The notes beneath the pieces were generated by a model, which had not been told where the DNA came from, did not search any database, and saw only the letters and a list, made by a program, of their open reading frames with translations. A DNA stretch of 64,000 nucleotides from the NCBI RefSeq assembly GCF_019801605.1, contig NZ_JAHVIT010000001.1:868001-932000 (forward strand). Reading direction: 5' to 3'. Both the position numbers and the translations under genes were made by a program. The stretch comes from Maritimibacter alkaliphilus. Lineage in GTDB: Bacteria; Pseudomonadota; Alphaproteobacteria; Rhodobacterales; Rhodobacteraceae. Positions within the stretch are counted from its first letter, which is position 1; each line of letters starts with the position of its first letter. Below are positions 16,413 through 25,290 of the stretch, piece by piece.

Positions 16413-17843
16413 ATGCACATATTCCAGGAACCCTCATTCCGCGACTCCGTGGACCTGATGTTCAACCGCGCCGTGGCGCTGATGGACCTCGAACCTGGGC
16501 TCGAGGAGAAAATCCGCGTCTGCAATGCGACCTATACCGTGCGCTTCGGCGTCCGGCTGCGCGGGCAGATGCATACCTTCACCGGCTACCGCTCGGTCCA
16601 TTCCGAACATATGGAACCGGTCAAGGGCGGCATCCGCTATGCGCCCGAGGTGAACCAGAACGAGGTCGAGGCGCTGGCGGCGCTGATGACCTTCAAATGC
16701 GCCCTCGTGGAGGCCCCCTTTGGCGGCTCCAAGGGCGGGCTCTGCATCGATCCCCGCGACTGGGAGGAGCATGAGCTGGAGCGGATCACCCGCCGCTTCG
16801 CCTATGAGCTGATCAAGCGCGACATGATCAACCCGGCCCAGAACGTGCCCGCCCCCGACATGGGCACCGGCGAGCGCGAGATGGCCTGGATCGCGGACCA
16901 GTACGCGCGGATGAACACCACCGACATCAACTCCCGTGCCTGCGTCACCGGCAAGCCGCTGAACGCCGGCGGCATCGCCGGCCGGGTCGAGGCCACGGGG
17001 CGCGGCGTGCAATACGCGCTGCAGGAATTCTTCCGCCACCCCGAGGACGTGGCCAAGGCCGGTCTCTCCGGCACGCTCGACGGCAAGCGGGTGATCGTTC
17101 AGGGCCTCGGCAACGTGGGCTTCCACGCGGCCAAGTTCCTCTCGGAGGAGGACGGGGCAAAGATCATCGGCGTGATCGAACGGGACGGGGCGCTCTACAA
17201 CCCCGGCGGCATCGACGTGGCCGCCCTGCGCGACTGGCTGGTGCGCCACGGCGGCGTGGCGGGCTTCCCCGACGCCACCCACACCGCGGAAGGCGCCGCA
17301 GTGCTGGAGGAGGAGTGCGATATCCTGATCCCCGCCGCCCTCGAAGGCGTGATCACCATGGAGAACGCGCCCCGGATCAAGGCCCCGCTGATCATCGAGG
17401 CCGCCAACGGCCCGATCACCGCCGGGGCCGACGACATCCTGCGCAGCCGCGGCACGGTGATCATCCCCGATCTCTACGCCAACGCGGGCGGCGTCACGGT
17501 CTCCTACTTCGAGTGGGTCAAGAACCTCAGCCACATCCGCTTCGGCCGGATGCAGCGCCGCCAGGAGGAGGCCCGCCACCAGCTCCTCATCGACGAGTTG
17601 GAGCGCCTCTCGCGCGACAGCGGCATCGGCTGGACCCTGAGCCCGGGCTTCAAGGACAAGTACCTGCGCGGGGCAGGGGAACTGGAGTTGGTCCGCTCCG
17701 GCCTCGATGACACGATGCGCACGGCCTACCAGTCCATGCGCGAGGTCTGGCACGCCCGCGCCGACGTTCCCGACCTGCGCACCGCCGGCTACCTCGTCTC
17801 CATCGACCGGGTCTCCGCCAGCTACCGCGCCAAGGGGCTCTGA
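16413..17843 (+). CDS. gdhA: Glutamate dehydrogenase (Glu/Leu/Phe/Val dehydrogenase family)
   Basis: 476 aa. The substrate region PVKGGIRYAPEV..TFKCALVEAPFGGSKGG contains the conserved lysines of glutamate dehydrogenases. NVPAPDMGTGEREMAW and the Rossmann motif VQGLGNVGFHAA follow. It interconverts glutamate and 2-oxoglutarate with NAD(P). The cofactor is not decided from sequence. The ATG at 16413 has a strong AGGGGAGGA site and the upstream open frame is not needed. A hairpin element of the dispersed family begins 53 bases after the stop, and the integrated element follows. Confidence 0.88.
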   Translation: MHIFQEPSFRDSVDLMFNRAVALMDLEPGLEEKIRVCNATYTVRFGVRLRGQMHTFTGYRSVHSEHMEPVKGGIRYAPEVNQNEVEALAALMTFKCALVEAPFGGSKGGLCIDPRDWEEHELERITRRFAYELIKRDMINPAQNVPAPDMGTGEREMAWIADQYARMNTTDINSRACVTGKPLNAGGIAGRVEATGRGVQYALQEFFRHPEDVAKAGLSGTLDGKRVIVQGLGNVGFHAAKFLSEEDGAKIIGVIERDGALYNPGGIDVAALRDWLVRHGGVAGFPDATHTAEGAAVLEEECDILIPAALEGVITMENAPRIKAPLIIEAANGPITAGADDILRSRGTVIIPDLYANAGGVTVSYFEWVKNLSHIRFGRMQRRQEEARHQLLIDELERLSRDSGIGWTLSPGFKDKYLRGAGELELVRSGLDDTMRTAYQSMREVWHARADVPDLRTAGYLVSIDRVSASYRAKGL

Positions 17844-17896
17844 CGCACCCGACACCCCAATGAGGGCGGACCGCCGCACCGCGCACCGTCCGCCCT

Positions 17897-17966
17897 CATC
17901 CACTGTTCCGAAATATCCTCGGGGGTGAATTGCGCGCCCGCGCGCAAGAGGGGGCAGACAGCCCCC
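17897..17966 (+). repeat. GC-rich dispersed hairpin element, copy B
   Basis: In the sense direction of gdhA: ATCC..TTCCGAAATATCCTCGGGGG, a GCGCGC hairpin, then GGGGGCAGACAGCCCCC (17950-17966). It lies downstream of the gdhA stop in the same relative orientation as copies A, E and G to their genes. The attachment site of the integrated element begins 13-17 bases further on. Confidence 0.75.
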
Positions 17967-17978
17967 GCGCGCCATCGC

Positions 17979-18026
17979 CGGATTGCAAATCCGTGTACAC
18001 CGGTTCGATTCCGGTACTCGCCTCCA
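17979..18026 (+). other. 3' half of a tRNA-Cys (left attachment site)
   Basis: The sequence from CGGATTGCAAATCCG to the terminal CCA at 18024-18026 is the anticodon arm (anticodon GCA), variable loop, T arm (CCGGTTCGATTCCGG) and 3' acceptor strand ACTCGCC-T-CCA of tRNA-Cys. The matching 5' strand GGCGAGT and D arm are absent upstream, so this is not a functional tRNA. The integrase gene ends 60 bases away. Such a 3' fragment is what tRNA-targeting elements carry as their attachment site. Confidence 0.85.
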
Positions 18027-18086
18027 ACGTTTTCAAAGGCTTAACGCGAAGTGCGCCAAAGCCCCTGAAAAAGTCTAAGCAAAAGT

Positions 18087-19100
18087 CTAAACATTCTGTT
18101 TTTGTTCTGTTCTCATCCGCTGCGCTTGGATAGCCCTCAGACGCTGCCGAACCTTCTTGGTGTAGTGCAGCACCATGGCCGGGCTCTGGCCCGTCACGGC
18201 GGCGATCAAATCATCCTCGCAACCCGCTTCCAGAAGCTCGCAGGCTGCGTTGTACCGCCACGAGTGAATGTCATAGTCGAGCGCCCCGATCTTCTTGCGA
18301 ACTTCACGCACGGCGTGTGACGCACCGCGATAGGACCAAGAGTTGGTCCCCCGCTCATTGGTCACGATGAAGACCGAATTGCGCTTGGCGACGTCGAGCG
18401 CCGCTTGCAGCTCCGGCAGGATCGGAACCCAGAGAACTTTCTTGGTCTTGTTCTGCTGAAGAACGATGGCGCCCTCCTGAATGTCGGACCAGCGCATTTC
18501 GAGAACGTCCCCGATCCGCTGGCCAGTGCAGACGCAGAGCTCCATCACAAGCCGTTCCCGCGTCCCGAGCGGGCACGTCTCGCGGAAGGCGTCGAGCAGT
18601 TCGCGTGGCCAAGGCTCTCGCTGTTTCACCGCCTCCGACTTGAGCTCTGCCACACCCCGTGCCGGGTTGGTCTCCCGCCAGCCCAGATCGACGCAGTGCT
18701 CCATGAGGACCCGGAGCACACGCAGCGAGTAGTTGGCGAAGTAGACCTTGTGGGCGTTGCTGTCGCGCATCCGGATCACGTCCTTGCGCTTCATCGCCGC
18801 CGGGTTGGCGTCGCCCATGATCGAGACGAAGAACTCCAGGTACTTGTCATAGTCCAGCGCCGTGCGCGTCTTGAGCCGCGCGTACTTGGGGGACTTGTGG
18901 TAGATCTTCACCAGAGCCCGGAAATTGCGGGACGTGACCCGCTGTGGCTTTTCCTTACCACCGAGAATATCGGCGTATTCCTTCCAGAACTCAGGAGAGC
19001 CGAATTCGTTTTTGAATTTCTGAGAGGCCCAGCCCCGGCGTTGAAAATAGATGCCGTTGCGCTGGCGATAGACGTACTTGGGAAGCTCACGTTTTGCCAT
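18087..19100 (-). CDS. Tyrosine-type site-specific integrase
   Basis: 337 aa. Residues 50-150 form the SAM-like core-binding domain. The catalytic domain shows Arg195 in CTGQRIGDVLEMRW, a Lys near 220, His279-x-x-Arg282 in DIHSWRYNAA and the nucleophile Tyr313 in LHYTKK, so all key residues are present. It should integrate and excise the element at the tRNA-Cys-derived repeats. The stop is next to the left attachment site. The start overlaps the stop of a small upstream gene by 14 bases. Confidence 0.93.
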   Translation of the reverse strand: MAKRELPKYVYRQRNGIYFQRRGWASQKFKNEFGSPEFWKEYADILGGKEKPQRVTSRNFRALVKIYHKSPKYARLKTRTALDYDKYLEFFVSIMGDANPAAMKRKDVIRMRDSNAHKVYFANYSLRVLRVLMEHCVDLGWRETNPARGVAELKSEAVKQREPWPRELLDAFRETCPLGTRERLVMELCVCTGQRIGDVLEMRWSDIQEGAIVLQQNKTKKVLWVPILPELQAALDVAKRNSVFIVTNERGTNSWSYRGASHAVREVRKKIGALDYDIHSWRYNAACELLEAGCEDDLIAAVTGQSPAMVLHYTKKVRQRLRAIQAQRMRTEQKQNV

Positions 19101-19260
19101 GGGTCATATCGATCCTATCAAATTCGTCGTCCTGTTGCTGCCCGAGCAGCACGAGCGAAATCTTGCGACCATCAATGGTCACGGCCCTTACCGCCCGACC
19201 CGAACGCTCAAAGGCTTCGAGAAGGCCGAGGGCCTTTTGCTCAATGCTTGTCGCTGCCAT
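19087..19260 (-). CDS. Small protein preceding the integrase
   Basis: 57 aa from ATG 19260 (GGTGAGAAG upstream); a GTG at 19305 would give 72 aa. The sequence MAATSIEQKALGLLEAFERS..VRAVTIDGRKISLVLLG resembles small proteins often found coupled to integrases in Rhodobacterales elements. A directionality role is only a guess. Its stop overlaps the integrase start, so the two are translationally coupled. Confidence 0.6.
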   Translation of the reverse strand: MAATSIEQKALGLLEAFERSGRAVRAVTIDGRKISLVLLGQQQDDEFDRIDMTHGKT

Positions 19261-20309
19261 CTTCTCACCAACTAGAACGTCGTCATCTACGCCGGGTTTG
19301 CGCACCTTTCTGGGTGAATGAGCACTGGGCGCTCATGCAAACTTAGCTTGTAGGATCGAAGGTAGCCTTTGGCGGAATCTCGGACAAGAATCTGGACGAA
19401 ACTTAGCGTCTAGGCTCCACAAGGTGTCACTAAACGCATAGGTAAAATCGCGTAAGTGTAGCAACAGTATACGAAATTCGCCCACAATCGGCAACAAATA
19501 ACTTGCCAATCGGACAGATCTCCGACAACCCTCACGCTCAGGAGCGATCCGTATTCGTATCGCTCAAAAGTGACACCGACGGCTGCTCGCCCGGTCAAAA
19601 CCCAAAGTTCGAACAGCGTCTTGGTGTCACTAAATGCATATTGGAATAAATGCATATTGGAACAAGGGGTACGTATGCTGCCCGCCTCCCGCCCCCTCCG
19701 ATGTGTATGTCTTCGGGGGCGAGAGGCTAGCGTTGCGCGTATTCGCGGACGCTGGGTCGTGTTGCGAGGGCTCGCTAACGCGCCCCAGCGCGGCCTCTCT
19801 GGGTCAATCGGCTCGCTTATCGGAGCCTCGCTGCGTGTTCGTCATCTTGCGCCCTTTGGCGGGCGCTGTGCTGAAGCTAAGCAAGACCGGCGGTTGCGTA
19901 CATGCGAACGACACCTGCTGAAACAAGAGGCAAGGCCCGAGCTCTTGAGAAACCTTGCCTGGTCAAACGGCGGGAATGCGAACTCCTCTGCTTAGCCCCG
20001 CCCCTAGCTTGCAAGAGGCATTCGGCTCTATGCCGACCTTCACGCTAGGCGCCGCGTACGACCTATCCCCAGCCAGAGCTAGACGTCAGATAGTCCGTTG
20101 AATGGCCAAGAGCGCTTGCGCATCGGGGGGAGGACGCTGACCTTAGTCGCAATCCAAATCGCGATGTGAGGAGACGTCACCCAAATGATTGATACAACTT
20201 GTGCTTCAACTGTAGACTAGTGCAAATGGCGGTCACCGAAATCCTGCGTCCGTGGCGCGTATCGCGCAAGGGTATTTTACGACCATAAACTAAATTCATG
20301 TGAGGCAAT
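19261..20309. other. Long non-coding stretch of the element, with repeats
   Basis: About 1 kb with no convincing gene. It contains two copies of GGTGTCACTAAAYGCATA exactly 200 bases apart (19423-19440, 19623-19640) and a perfect 16-bp tandem duplication (19631-19662). AAACTTAGC..TAGG-like words also occur near 19338 and 19400. It may hold the element's regulatory region or integrase arm sites, or be decayed. Confidence 0.45.
19631..19662. repeat. Perfect 16-bp tandem duplication
   Basis: TAAATGCATATTGGAA occurs twice head to tail. The first copy overlaps the right-hand member of the 200-bp-spaced GGTGTCACTAAAYGCATA repeat. Confidence 0.85.
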
Positions 20310-22106
20310 GTGCTGTATCGGTCTATTGAACACTGGGACAATCCAGAAGAACGTGAGCTCCTGATCTTCTTTGCTCAACGAATGGACGAACTTGCGTTTG
20401 AATACACGCTGGACAGCCACAGACCTCCGACCACCACTCCGCCAACGTTGGTAGGTGAATGCCTCGATGCATTGCAATACTCTATGAACAATGAAAAGGC
20501 ACTTCCCGGAGCATTGCACTTGATAGATGAACTCGAGGCCAGGATGCGCGGAAACATAGTCATTCAAGACCTGGTAAGCATAGATCAAGATAGATTTTTC
20601 AAGGTAGACAAAAAATCTCCAGTCGAGATGAAAAAGGTCCTGGCGGTCCTTTCGGGCGAGCTCAAACAGTATCCATATGCAGTAAAGTGCTTTCACCTTA
20701 TTCAGGAGATTCTACAGAATCCTGGGGGCAGTAGGAAAAATGATCTCGACTTCCTTTGTCGAGAATTGATGGCGTCCCTTATCAACCTGGGATTGAGCTC
20801 TCAATGGATTCATCGCTCTATTCTAAAGTTCTTTTTCGAAAACCCTGTCCCCGGGGAAGTCGATATGAGGGAGTTCTGGGAGGGTATCTTCCCTCATACT
20901 CACTCATTTCGTGTTGTAACGCCGGTATCCTCCAAGGCGCACCTAATCGAAGAAGGGTATCTTGGCGCCTTTGGCGCAAAGATACTAGATAAGGACAGCA
21001 TTGATGATCACGAAGAAGAGATCAATGAATTATGTGCGGACAACTTTCAGCGAGTGATAATTTCTGAAAACGTTCAGGCGAAGGATCCATTCGCGGCAGT
21101 GGAAGAGGCTAATCACAAGATATCCAGGCTTCATCATGTGTACGGCCTGTTCAATCATAAGAACGAGTTAAGTATAGGCGAAAAGTCATTTGTTATTCAA
21201 AAATGCTGCGCCGAGAACTCGGGAGCTTATTCGAACTCTGTTAATAGAATGCAGTTCGTGCGTGACAAGTTACCGAACCGTGCTGCAAGGGCGATGGAAA
21301 CCATGATGAAGCAGGTGAGGTTTCCTGCTGGTCCTGACAGGAAGAAGTTTTTTAACGCAGTCAGCTTTCATGGCATGAGCAACAATGCCACGTCTGTTGA
21401 AAATCAACTTGTTAATATCTGGACAGCCTTAGAGACCATTGCCCCCGAGGCTTATTCCGGCAGTACAATTTCAAACGTAACCCAAGGCGTATTGCCATTT
21501 ATTGGCCTGAATTACATGAGCAGGCTTACTCGCTGCCTGCTTGGAGATGTATTGAGGTGGAATCGCAAGGCAGGATATCAGATAATTAAAGCTGCAGAAT
21601 GTGGCGCTGGAGACAATCTCCTTCAACAGTTCTATTGCCTTCTGGCACTCAAGGGCAACGAGCCTCTACTTCAGGAGCTGTTTAATAGGATGGAAAATTT
21701 TCACCTTTTGCGATATAGAGCCTTCTCGCATCGCGAAGTAATAAAATCGCGCCGGAAGACGCTTAAGGCAATACTGGATCATGAGCAAAGAGTGGCGTGG
21801 CAGATTCATCGAATTTACCGTACGCGAAATCTAATTGTCCACCGTGGTCAGCTCCCGACTTTCGCCAAGACACTCGTCGTGAATGCCCATGACTATTTCG
21901 ATCAGGTTTTTGAATTGACGTGCGCGCTGGGTGGTGGCGATCAATATTACGACACGTACGAAGATTGCTTCAACTATATGGAGATGCGCTACAAGAAGTA
22001 TAAAGACGACCTATCGAAGGGTGGTGAAATCTCCGCCGAAGATGCCCGCTTAGCTCTCTGGTTCCCACCGGAGGATATTGATCACAGGACACTTTTGCCA
22101 CATTGA
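20310..22106 (+). CDS. Large protein with C-terminal HEPN RNase motif, putative phage-defence effector
   Basis: 598 aa, starting at GTG 20310 with GAGG four bases upstream. Residues 1-350 match nothing I recognise. The C-terminal part reads like an ApeA-type HEPN domain: IWTALETIAPEAYSG early in the domain and RNLIVHRG at residues 506-513. That gives the R-x4-H catalytic motif (Arg506, His511). HEPN proteins of this type cleave RNA in abortive infection. No membrane segments are seen. Base composition is much lower in GC than the flanking chromosome, indicating transfer. HEPN call good, defence role inferred. Confidence 0.72.
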   Translation: MLYRSIEHWDNPEERELLIFFAQRMDELAFEYTLDSHRPPTTTPPTLVGECLDALQYSMNNEKALPGALHLIDELEARMRGNIVIQDLVSIDQDRFFKVDKKSPVEMKKVLAVLSGELKQYPYAVKCFHLIQEILQNPGGSRKNDLDFLCRELMASLINLGLSSQWIHRSILKFFFENPVPGEVDMREFWEGIFPHTHSFRVVTPVSSKAHLIEEGYLGAFGAKILDKDSIDDHEEEINELCADNFQRVIISENVQAKDPFAAVEEANHKISRLHHVYGLFNHKNELSIGEKSFVIQKCCAENSGAYSNSVNRMQFVRDKLPNRAARAMETMMKQVRFPAGPDRKKFFNAVSFHGMSNNATSVENQLVNIWTALETIAPEAYSGSTISNVTQGVLPFIGLNYMSRLTRCLLGDVLRWNRKAGYQIIKAAECGAGDNLLQQFYCLLALKGNEPLLQELFNRMENFHLLRYRAFSHREVIKSRRKTLKAILDHEQRVAWQIHRIYRTRNLIVHRGQLPTFAKTLVVNAHDYFDQVFELTCALGGGDQYYDTYEDCFNYMEMRYKKYKDDLSKGGEISAEDARLALWFPPEDIDHRTLLPH

Positions 22107-22566
22107 CCATTTATTAATTTGAATTGCGGATTTTTTATCTCCATTCTCAACATTGGGCGCTCGCATGTTCATTGGGACGGCGAACCTTTGTAGGTGCGGT
22201 CGTTAGAGTTCCCGACGGCGCAGGTCGGCTCCGGGCTGCTCGCCTTCTCACACCACGGTTTGCGTCCATCGACTTTCTAAAGGCAGCTTCCTGCGCACCG
22301 CTGCCGTTTGTCTCGGACGCAGCTAAAGACGGCTCTCCGCCCATTGAAGCTTGGCCAGACGTATATCATCCGCGCAGAGGCATGAACGTCAGCCAGGAGG
22401 GGGCGAGAGCGCTTCTTGACTTGGCTCATCTTATTGGGCCGAGCAAAGCGTCTAGGTATGACCGTCATGATGCCATCCCAGTAGACCTTTGCAACCTGAC
22501 ACACCTGAACCGCACGCTGTCGTTTCGAATGAGGAACCAGCAAAGGGAAGGTCGTAAAGGCTCAAG
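22107..22566. other. Gap between the HEPN gene and the convergent nuclease gene
   Basis: About 460 bases. A plus-strand frame of 152 codons is open at 22124, but it starts 18 bases after the HEPN stop without a good ribosome site, has no family-like pattern and runs into the nuclease gene. I treat it as chance or remnant sequence. Confidence 0.45.
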
Positions 22567-23256
22567 TCAACTTCCATTGTAGGCGATCAATTTCTCGGGG
22601 TAAGAAAAAAAATAGACCACATCGAAACCCTTCAATGAGAGTGGATAGCTACTTTCAAGCTTCAGCTTACCGCTATTGGAAGTACGATTGGAGACAACCA
22701 AAAGACGAACATCCCTGAAAGACTCGCGGTAAGTTGCGAGCTTCTCGGATTTCTTGTCTACTACTTTCTGAAGTAGGGAGCCGTCTCGAGAGACCCAACC
22801 GACACAATCTTTGACGAATACCCATTGATGATTTATCGCTCTCCCAACGAAAACCTTTGCGCTACTCAGATGAATTTCAATCTTGGGATCGGTTACTTCC
22901 AGCGTCTCGAGTGGAGCGTTCAGAAGGGCTGCAACGAGTTCGTTCATGGATTTAACGGTCGCGTCCCCGAGGTAGTCCAAGCGAAGAATTAGACCCGTTT
23001 CACTTTCATAATCGCGCCTCGCACGGTCCAATAATTTTCGGTTGTGAATTTCAGTTGCGCGCCATGATGAACCTTTTCTACCTAGAATGCCGATATGGCA
23101 CTCAGTAACCTCCAATCCGAATTCCAAACCGTTACACAAAACCGAAAAGTCAGGCCGCTCGAAGCGCTTGAGCTTCCAATCAACATTTAGTTCGCGAGCA
23201 GCAAGACGTGCCCAGTTTTCCTCCTGCCTCTTTTGCAACTCTAACCTGTCCGTCAC
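22567..23256 (-). CDS. PD-(D/E)XK-like nuclease of the integrated element
   Basis: 229 aa, starting at GTG 23256 with a strong AAGGAGG site. Residues 34-52 read RPDFSVLCNGLEFGLEVTE, the Asp then Glu-x-Thr/Glu arrangement (Asp36, Glu49) of a PD-(D/E)XK core in which Lys is replaced. Later segments (KIEIHLSSAKVFVG, FVKDCVGWVSRDGSLLQKV) fit a small restriction-like fold. It is convergent with the HEPN gene inside the same element. It could be a second defence nuclease or part of one system. No methyltransferase accompanies it. Confidence 0.58.
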   Translation of the reverse strand: MTDRLELQKRQEENWARLAARELNVDWKLKRFERPDFSVLCNGLEFGLEVTECHIGILGRKGSSWRATEIHNRKLLDRARRDYESETGLILRLDYLGDATVKSMNELVAALLNAPLETLEVTDPKIEIHLSSAKVFVGRAINHQWVFVKDCVGWVSRDGSLLQKVVDKKSEKLATYRESFRDVRLLVVSNRTSNSGKLKLESSYPLSLKGFDVVYFFSYPEKLIAYNGS

Positions 23257-23718
23257 TGCACCCTCCTTGGAGTTGGCTGCTAGCCTCAGTTCTTATTCGT
23301 AAAGAATCAGAGTGAAGCTAAGCCTCTAGGTTGAAAAATCCAAACAAACGGCGACTTGAGCAGAGATTCGGTCGGTCGACACTTCCCAGTCAGGAAACTT
23401 GATCGCAAGTTGCACTTTCTGCGCACTCCTGCCGTTGGTCTAGAGTGCAGCGAACGCCCGCTTCGCGCCCATCGTGTTGGCGCGCAACGTCATGCTGTGA
23501 CTTCATAGAGTGGCCGCAAAGCTACGGGTGCACTCGTTCACCAATTTCATGCTCTGGCCTATGGAGAAGTGGCAAACTGCATTCTGGAGTGTGCGGGTGG
23601 CAGGGCCAGATTGTAAGAAACATCACCGGAAAGCGGTCTAGGCATTCTCGGTTTGTCCCGCCTCATCTGTGGCCACATCTAAGATATTTACCAATTAATA
23701 ACATTAACTTACAAAGTT
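23257..23718. other. Right end of the element, non-coding
   Basis: About 460 bases before the right attachment repeat. No supported gene. It contains GAAGCTAAGCCTCTAGG near 23312, similar to AAACTTAGCGTCTAGG near 19400. An AT-rich tract lies just before the attachment repeat. Confidence 0.45.
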
Positions 23719-23736
23719 TTGCAAATCCGCGTACAC
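23719..23736. other. Right attachment repeat
   Basis: TTGCAAATCCGCGTACAC matches 17983-18000 in 17 of 18 bases. Unlike the left copy it is not followed by the T arm and acceptor strand of a tRNA, so it represents the original chromosomal target sequence. Confidence 0.75.
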
Positions 23737-23750
23737 ACGCCCGCCACCCC

Positions 23751-24368
23751 TCACCGGTCCGGCGGCACCAGTCCCAGCCCGCGCAGGTAAATCCCGATCC
23801 CTGTCTCCAGCAGATCCTCCGGCGAGAAGGGGGAGCGGCCGCCGGCGTTGCGGGCGTAGAGCTCGACGACGCCGTGGCTCATGGCCCAGACATGGGCCGA
23901 GAACATCGAGGCCGGTGGCCTGCGATCGGGGGGAATGAACTCGGAGAGGTCGGCGGCCGCCTGTTCCAGAACGCCGCGTGCCCGGGCAGAGACCGCCGCC
24001 AGTTCGGGCGTGCGGTTCATGGAGATGCCGCTCTCGAACATGGCGATATAATGCCCGGGATACTTGCGGGCGAAAGCGAGGTAGGCGCGACCCGTGGCCT
24101 CGAAGGCCGAGAGCGCGGAGGGCTGGCCGCTGTCATAGGCGTACTGGATGACGTCTGCGAAGATCTCGTAGCCCTGGCGGGCGGCCTCGGCGATCAGGTC
24201 CTCGCGGCCCTCGAAGTGGCGGTAGACCGCGGCAGGGGTGACCCCGGCGAGCTTGGCCGCCTCCGAGAGGGTGAAACCGGTGGGGCCCTTTTCCTCGATC
24301 AGCTCCAGCGCCGCCTCCACCAGCGCCTGCCGCAGGTTGCCGTGGTGATAGCCGCGTTTCTTATGCAT
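23751..24368 (-). CDS. TetR-family transcriptional regulator
   Basis: 205 aa. The N-terminal helix-turn-helix region ([40 protein letters not shown]) is typical. The C-terminal half is the ligand/dimer domain with [12 protein letters not shown], seen in a broad TetR subgroup. It is translationally coupled to ppk2, its ATG overlapping the ppk2 TAA by 8 bases, so the two are co-transcribed. The ligand is unknown. Confidence 0.9.
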   Translation of the reverse strand: MHKKRGYHHGNLRQALVEAALELIEEKGPTGFTLSEAAKLAGVTPAAVYRHFEGREDLIAEAARQGYEIFADVIQYAYDSGQPSALSAFEATGRAYLAFARKYPGHYIAMFESGISMNRTPELAAVSARARGVLEQAAADLSEFIPPDRRPPASMFSAHVWAMSHGVVELYARNAGGRSPFSPEDLLETGIGIYLRGLGLVPPDR

Positions 24369-25230
24369 CCCAGATGTCCGGGCCGCCGCAGATCTGCGGA
24401 TCGGGCGTGCCGACGGCCTTCTTGTCCTTGTCGGCGTAGTCGATCCCGGCCAGCACGGTGCGGATCGCGGCGAGGCGGGCGCGCTTCTTGTCGTCGGAGC
24501 GGATCACCGTCCAGGGCGCGTGGGGCTGGTGGCTGCGTTCCAGCGTCTCGCGGATCGCGTCCGTGTAGGCATCCCACTTCTTCAGCCCGTCCACGTCGAT
24601 GGAGGAGAGCTTCCACTGCTTCAGCGGGTCACGCTCGCGGTCGATGAAGCGGCGCAGCTGCTCGGCCTGGCCGACGTTGAGCCAGAACTTGAAGAAATGG
24701 ATCCCCTCGTCATAGATCATCCGCTCGAAGGCCGGGACCTGGCGGAAGAAATGCTCGCGCTGTTCCGGGGTGCAGAAGCCGAAGACATGCTCCACCACGC
24801 CACGGTTGTACCAGGAGCGGTCGAAGAAGGTGATCTCGCCGCCGGAGGGGAGCTGTTCCACGTAGCGCTGGAAGTACCACTGGGTCGCCTCGACCTCGGT
24901 CGGCTTGGGCAGGGCCACGACGCGGGCGCCGCGCGGGTTCAGGTTCTCGCGGAAGCGCTTGATCGTGCCGCCCTTGCCGGCGGCGTCGCGGCCCTCGAAG
25001 AGCACCATGACCCGGGCGCCGGTGTCCTGGACCCAGGCCTGCAGCTTGCACAGCTCGATCTGGAGCGCGGCCAGCTCGGCCTCGTAGGTCTTCTTCTTCA
25101 TCTCCTCGGAGTAGGGATAGCTCGCAGTGATGATGTCATCTTTGTCCGCCCGCCTGATCGCGTTGCGCACGGCCTTCGGGGCCTCTTCCTCGTGGAACCT
25201 TGTGATCGCACCGTCATAGGGCAGGGCCAT
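24361..25230 (-). CDS. ppk2: Polyphosphate kinase 2 (first of two paralogues)
   Basis: 289 aa. PPK2 enzymes transfer phosphate between polyphosphate and nucleotides. Walker A is [16 protein letters not shown] (about 79-94). The lid and Walker B regions show [13 protein letters not shown] and [18 protein letters not shown]. The C-terminus contains [15 protein letters not shown] and [17 protein letters not shown]. Single-domain length fits class I PPK2. It is followed by the coupled tetR. A second PPK2 lies at 55253-56170. Confidence 0.94.
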   Translation of the reverse strand: MALPYDGAITRFHEEEAPKAVRNAIRRADKDDIITASYPYSEEMKKKTYEAELAALQIELCKLQAWVQDTGARVMVLFEGRDAAGKGGTIKRFRENLNPRGARVVALPKPTEVEATQWYFQRYVEQLPSGGEITFFDRSWYNRGVVEHVFGFCTPEQREHFFRQVPAFERMIYDEGIHFFKFWLNVGQAEQLRRFIDRERDPLKQWKLSSIDVDGLKKWDAYTDAIRETLERSHQPHAPWTVIRSDDKKRARLAAIRTVLAGIDYADKDKKAVGTPDPQICGGPDIWDA

Positions 25231-25290
25231 GATCTCAATCCTTTTTACATCAATATGCTGTCGAAACCGGATGCGTTCAATGCGGGTGTT

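Larger units (their letters stand above)
17983..23736. mobile_element. Integrated element of about 5.7 kb with integrase and putative defence genes
   Basis: Bounded by 18-bp direct repeats TTGCAAATCCGYGTACAC at 17983-18000 and 23719-23736, with one mismatch. The left end has the 3' half of tRNA-Cys and a tyrosine integrase reading toward the end. The interior is visibly AT-richer than the flanks (most strongly 20.1-23.7 kb) and carries a HEPN protein and a PD-(D/E)XK-like nuclease. No replication, structural or transfer genes are present, so it is a satellite-like or decayed genomic island. Confidence 0.82.

Noticed and set aside
17979-18026. A complete tRNA-Cys gene
   Set aside because: Only the 3' half is present. 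The 5' acceptor strand GGCGAGT and the D arm are absent upstream, so it is an attachment remnant.
22124-22582. 152-codon frame after the HEPN gene
   Set aside because: No ribosome site, no recognisable sequence, overlaps the end of the nuclease gene; likely chance or remnant.
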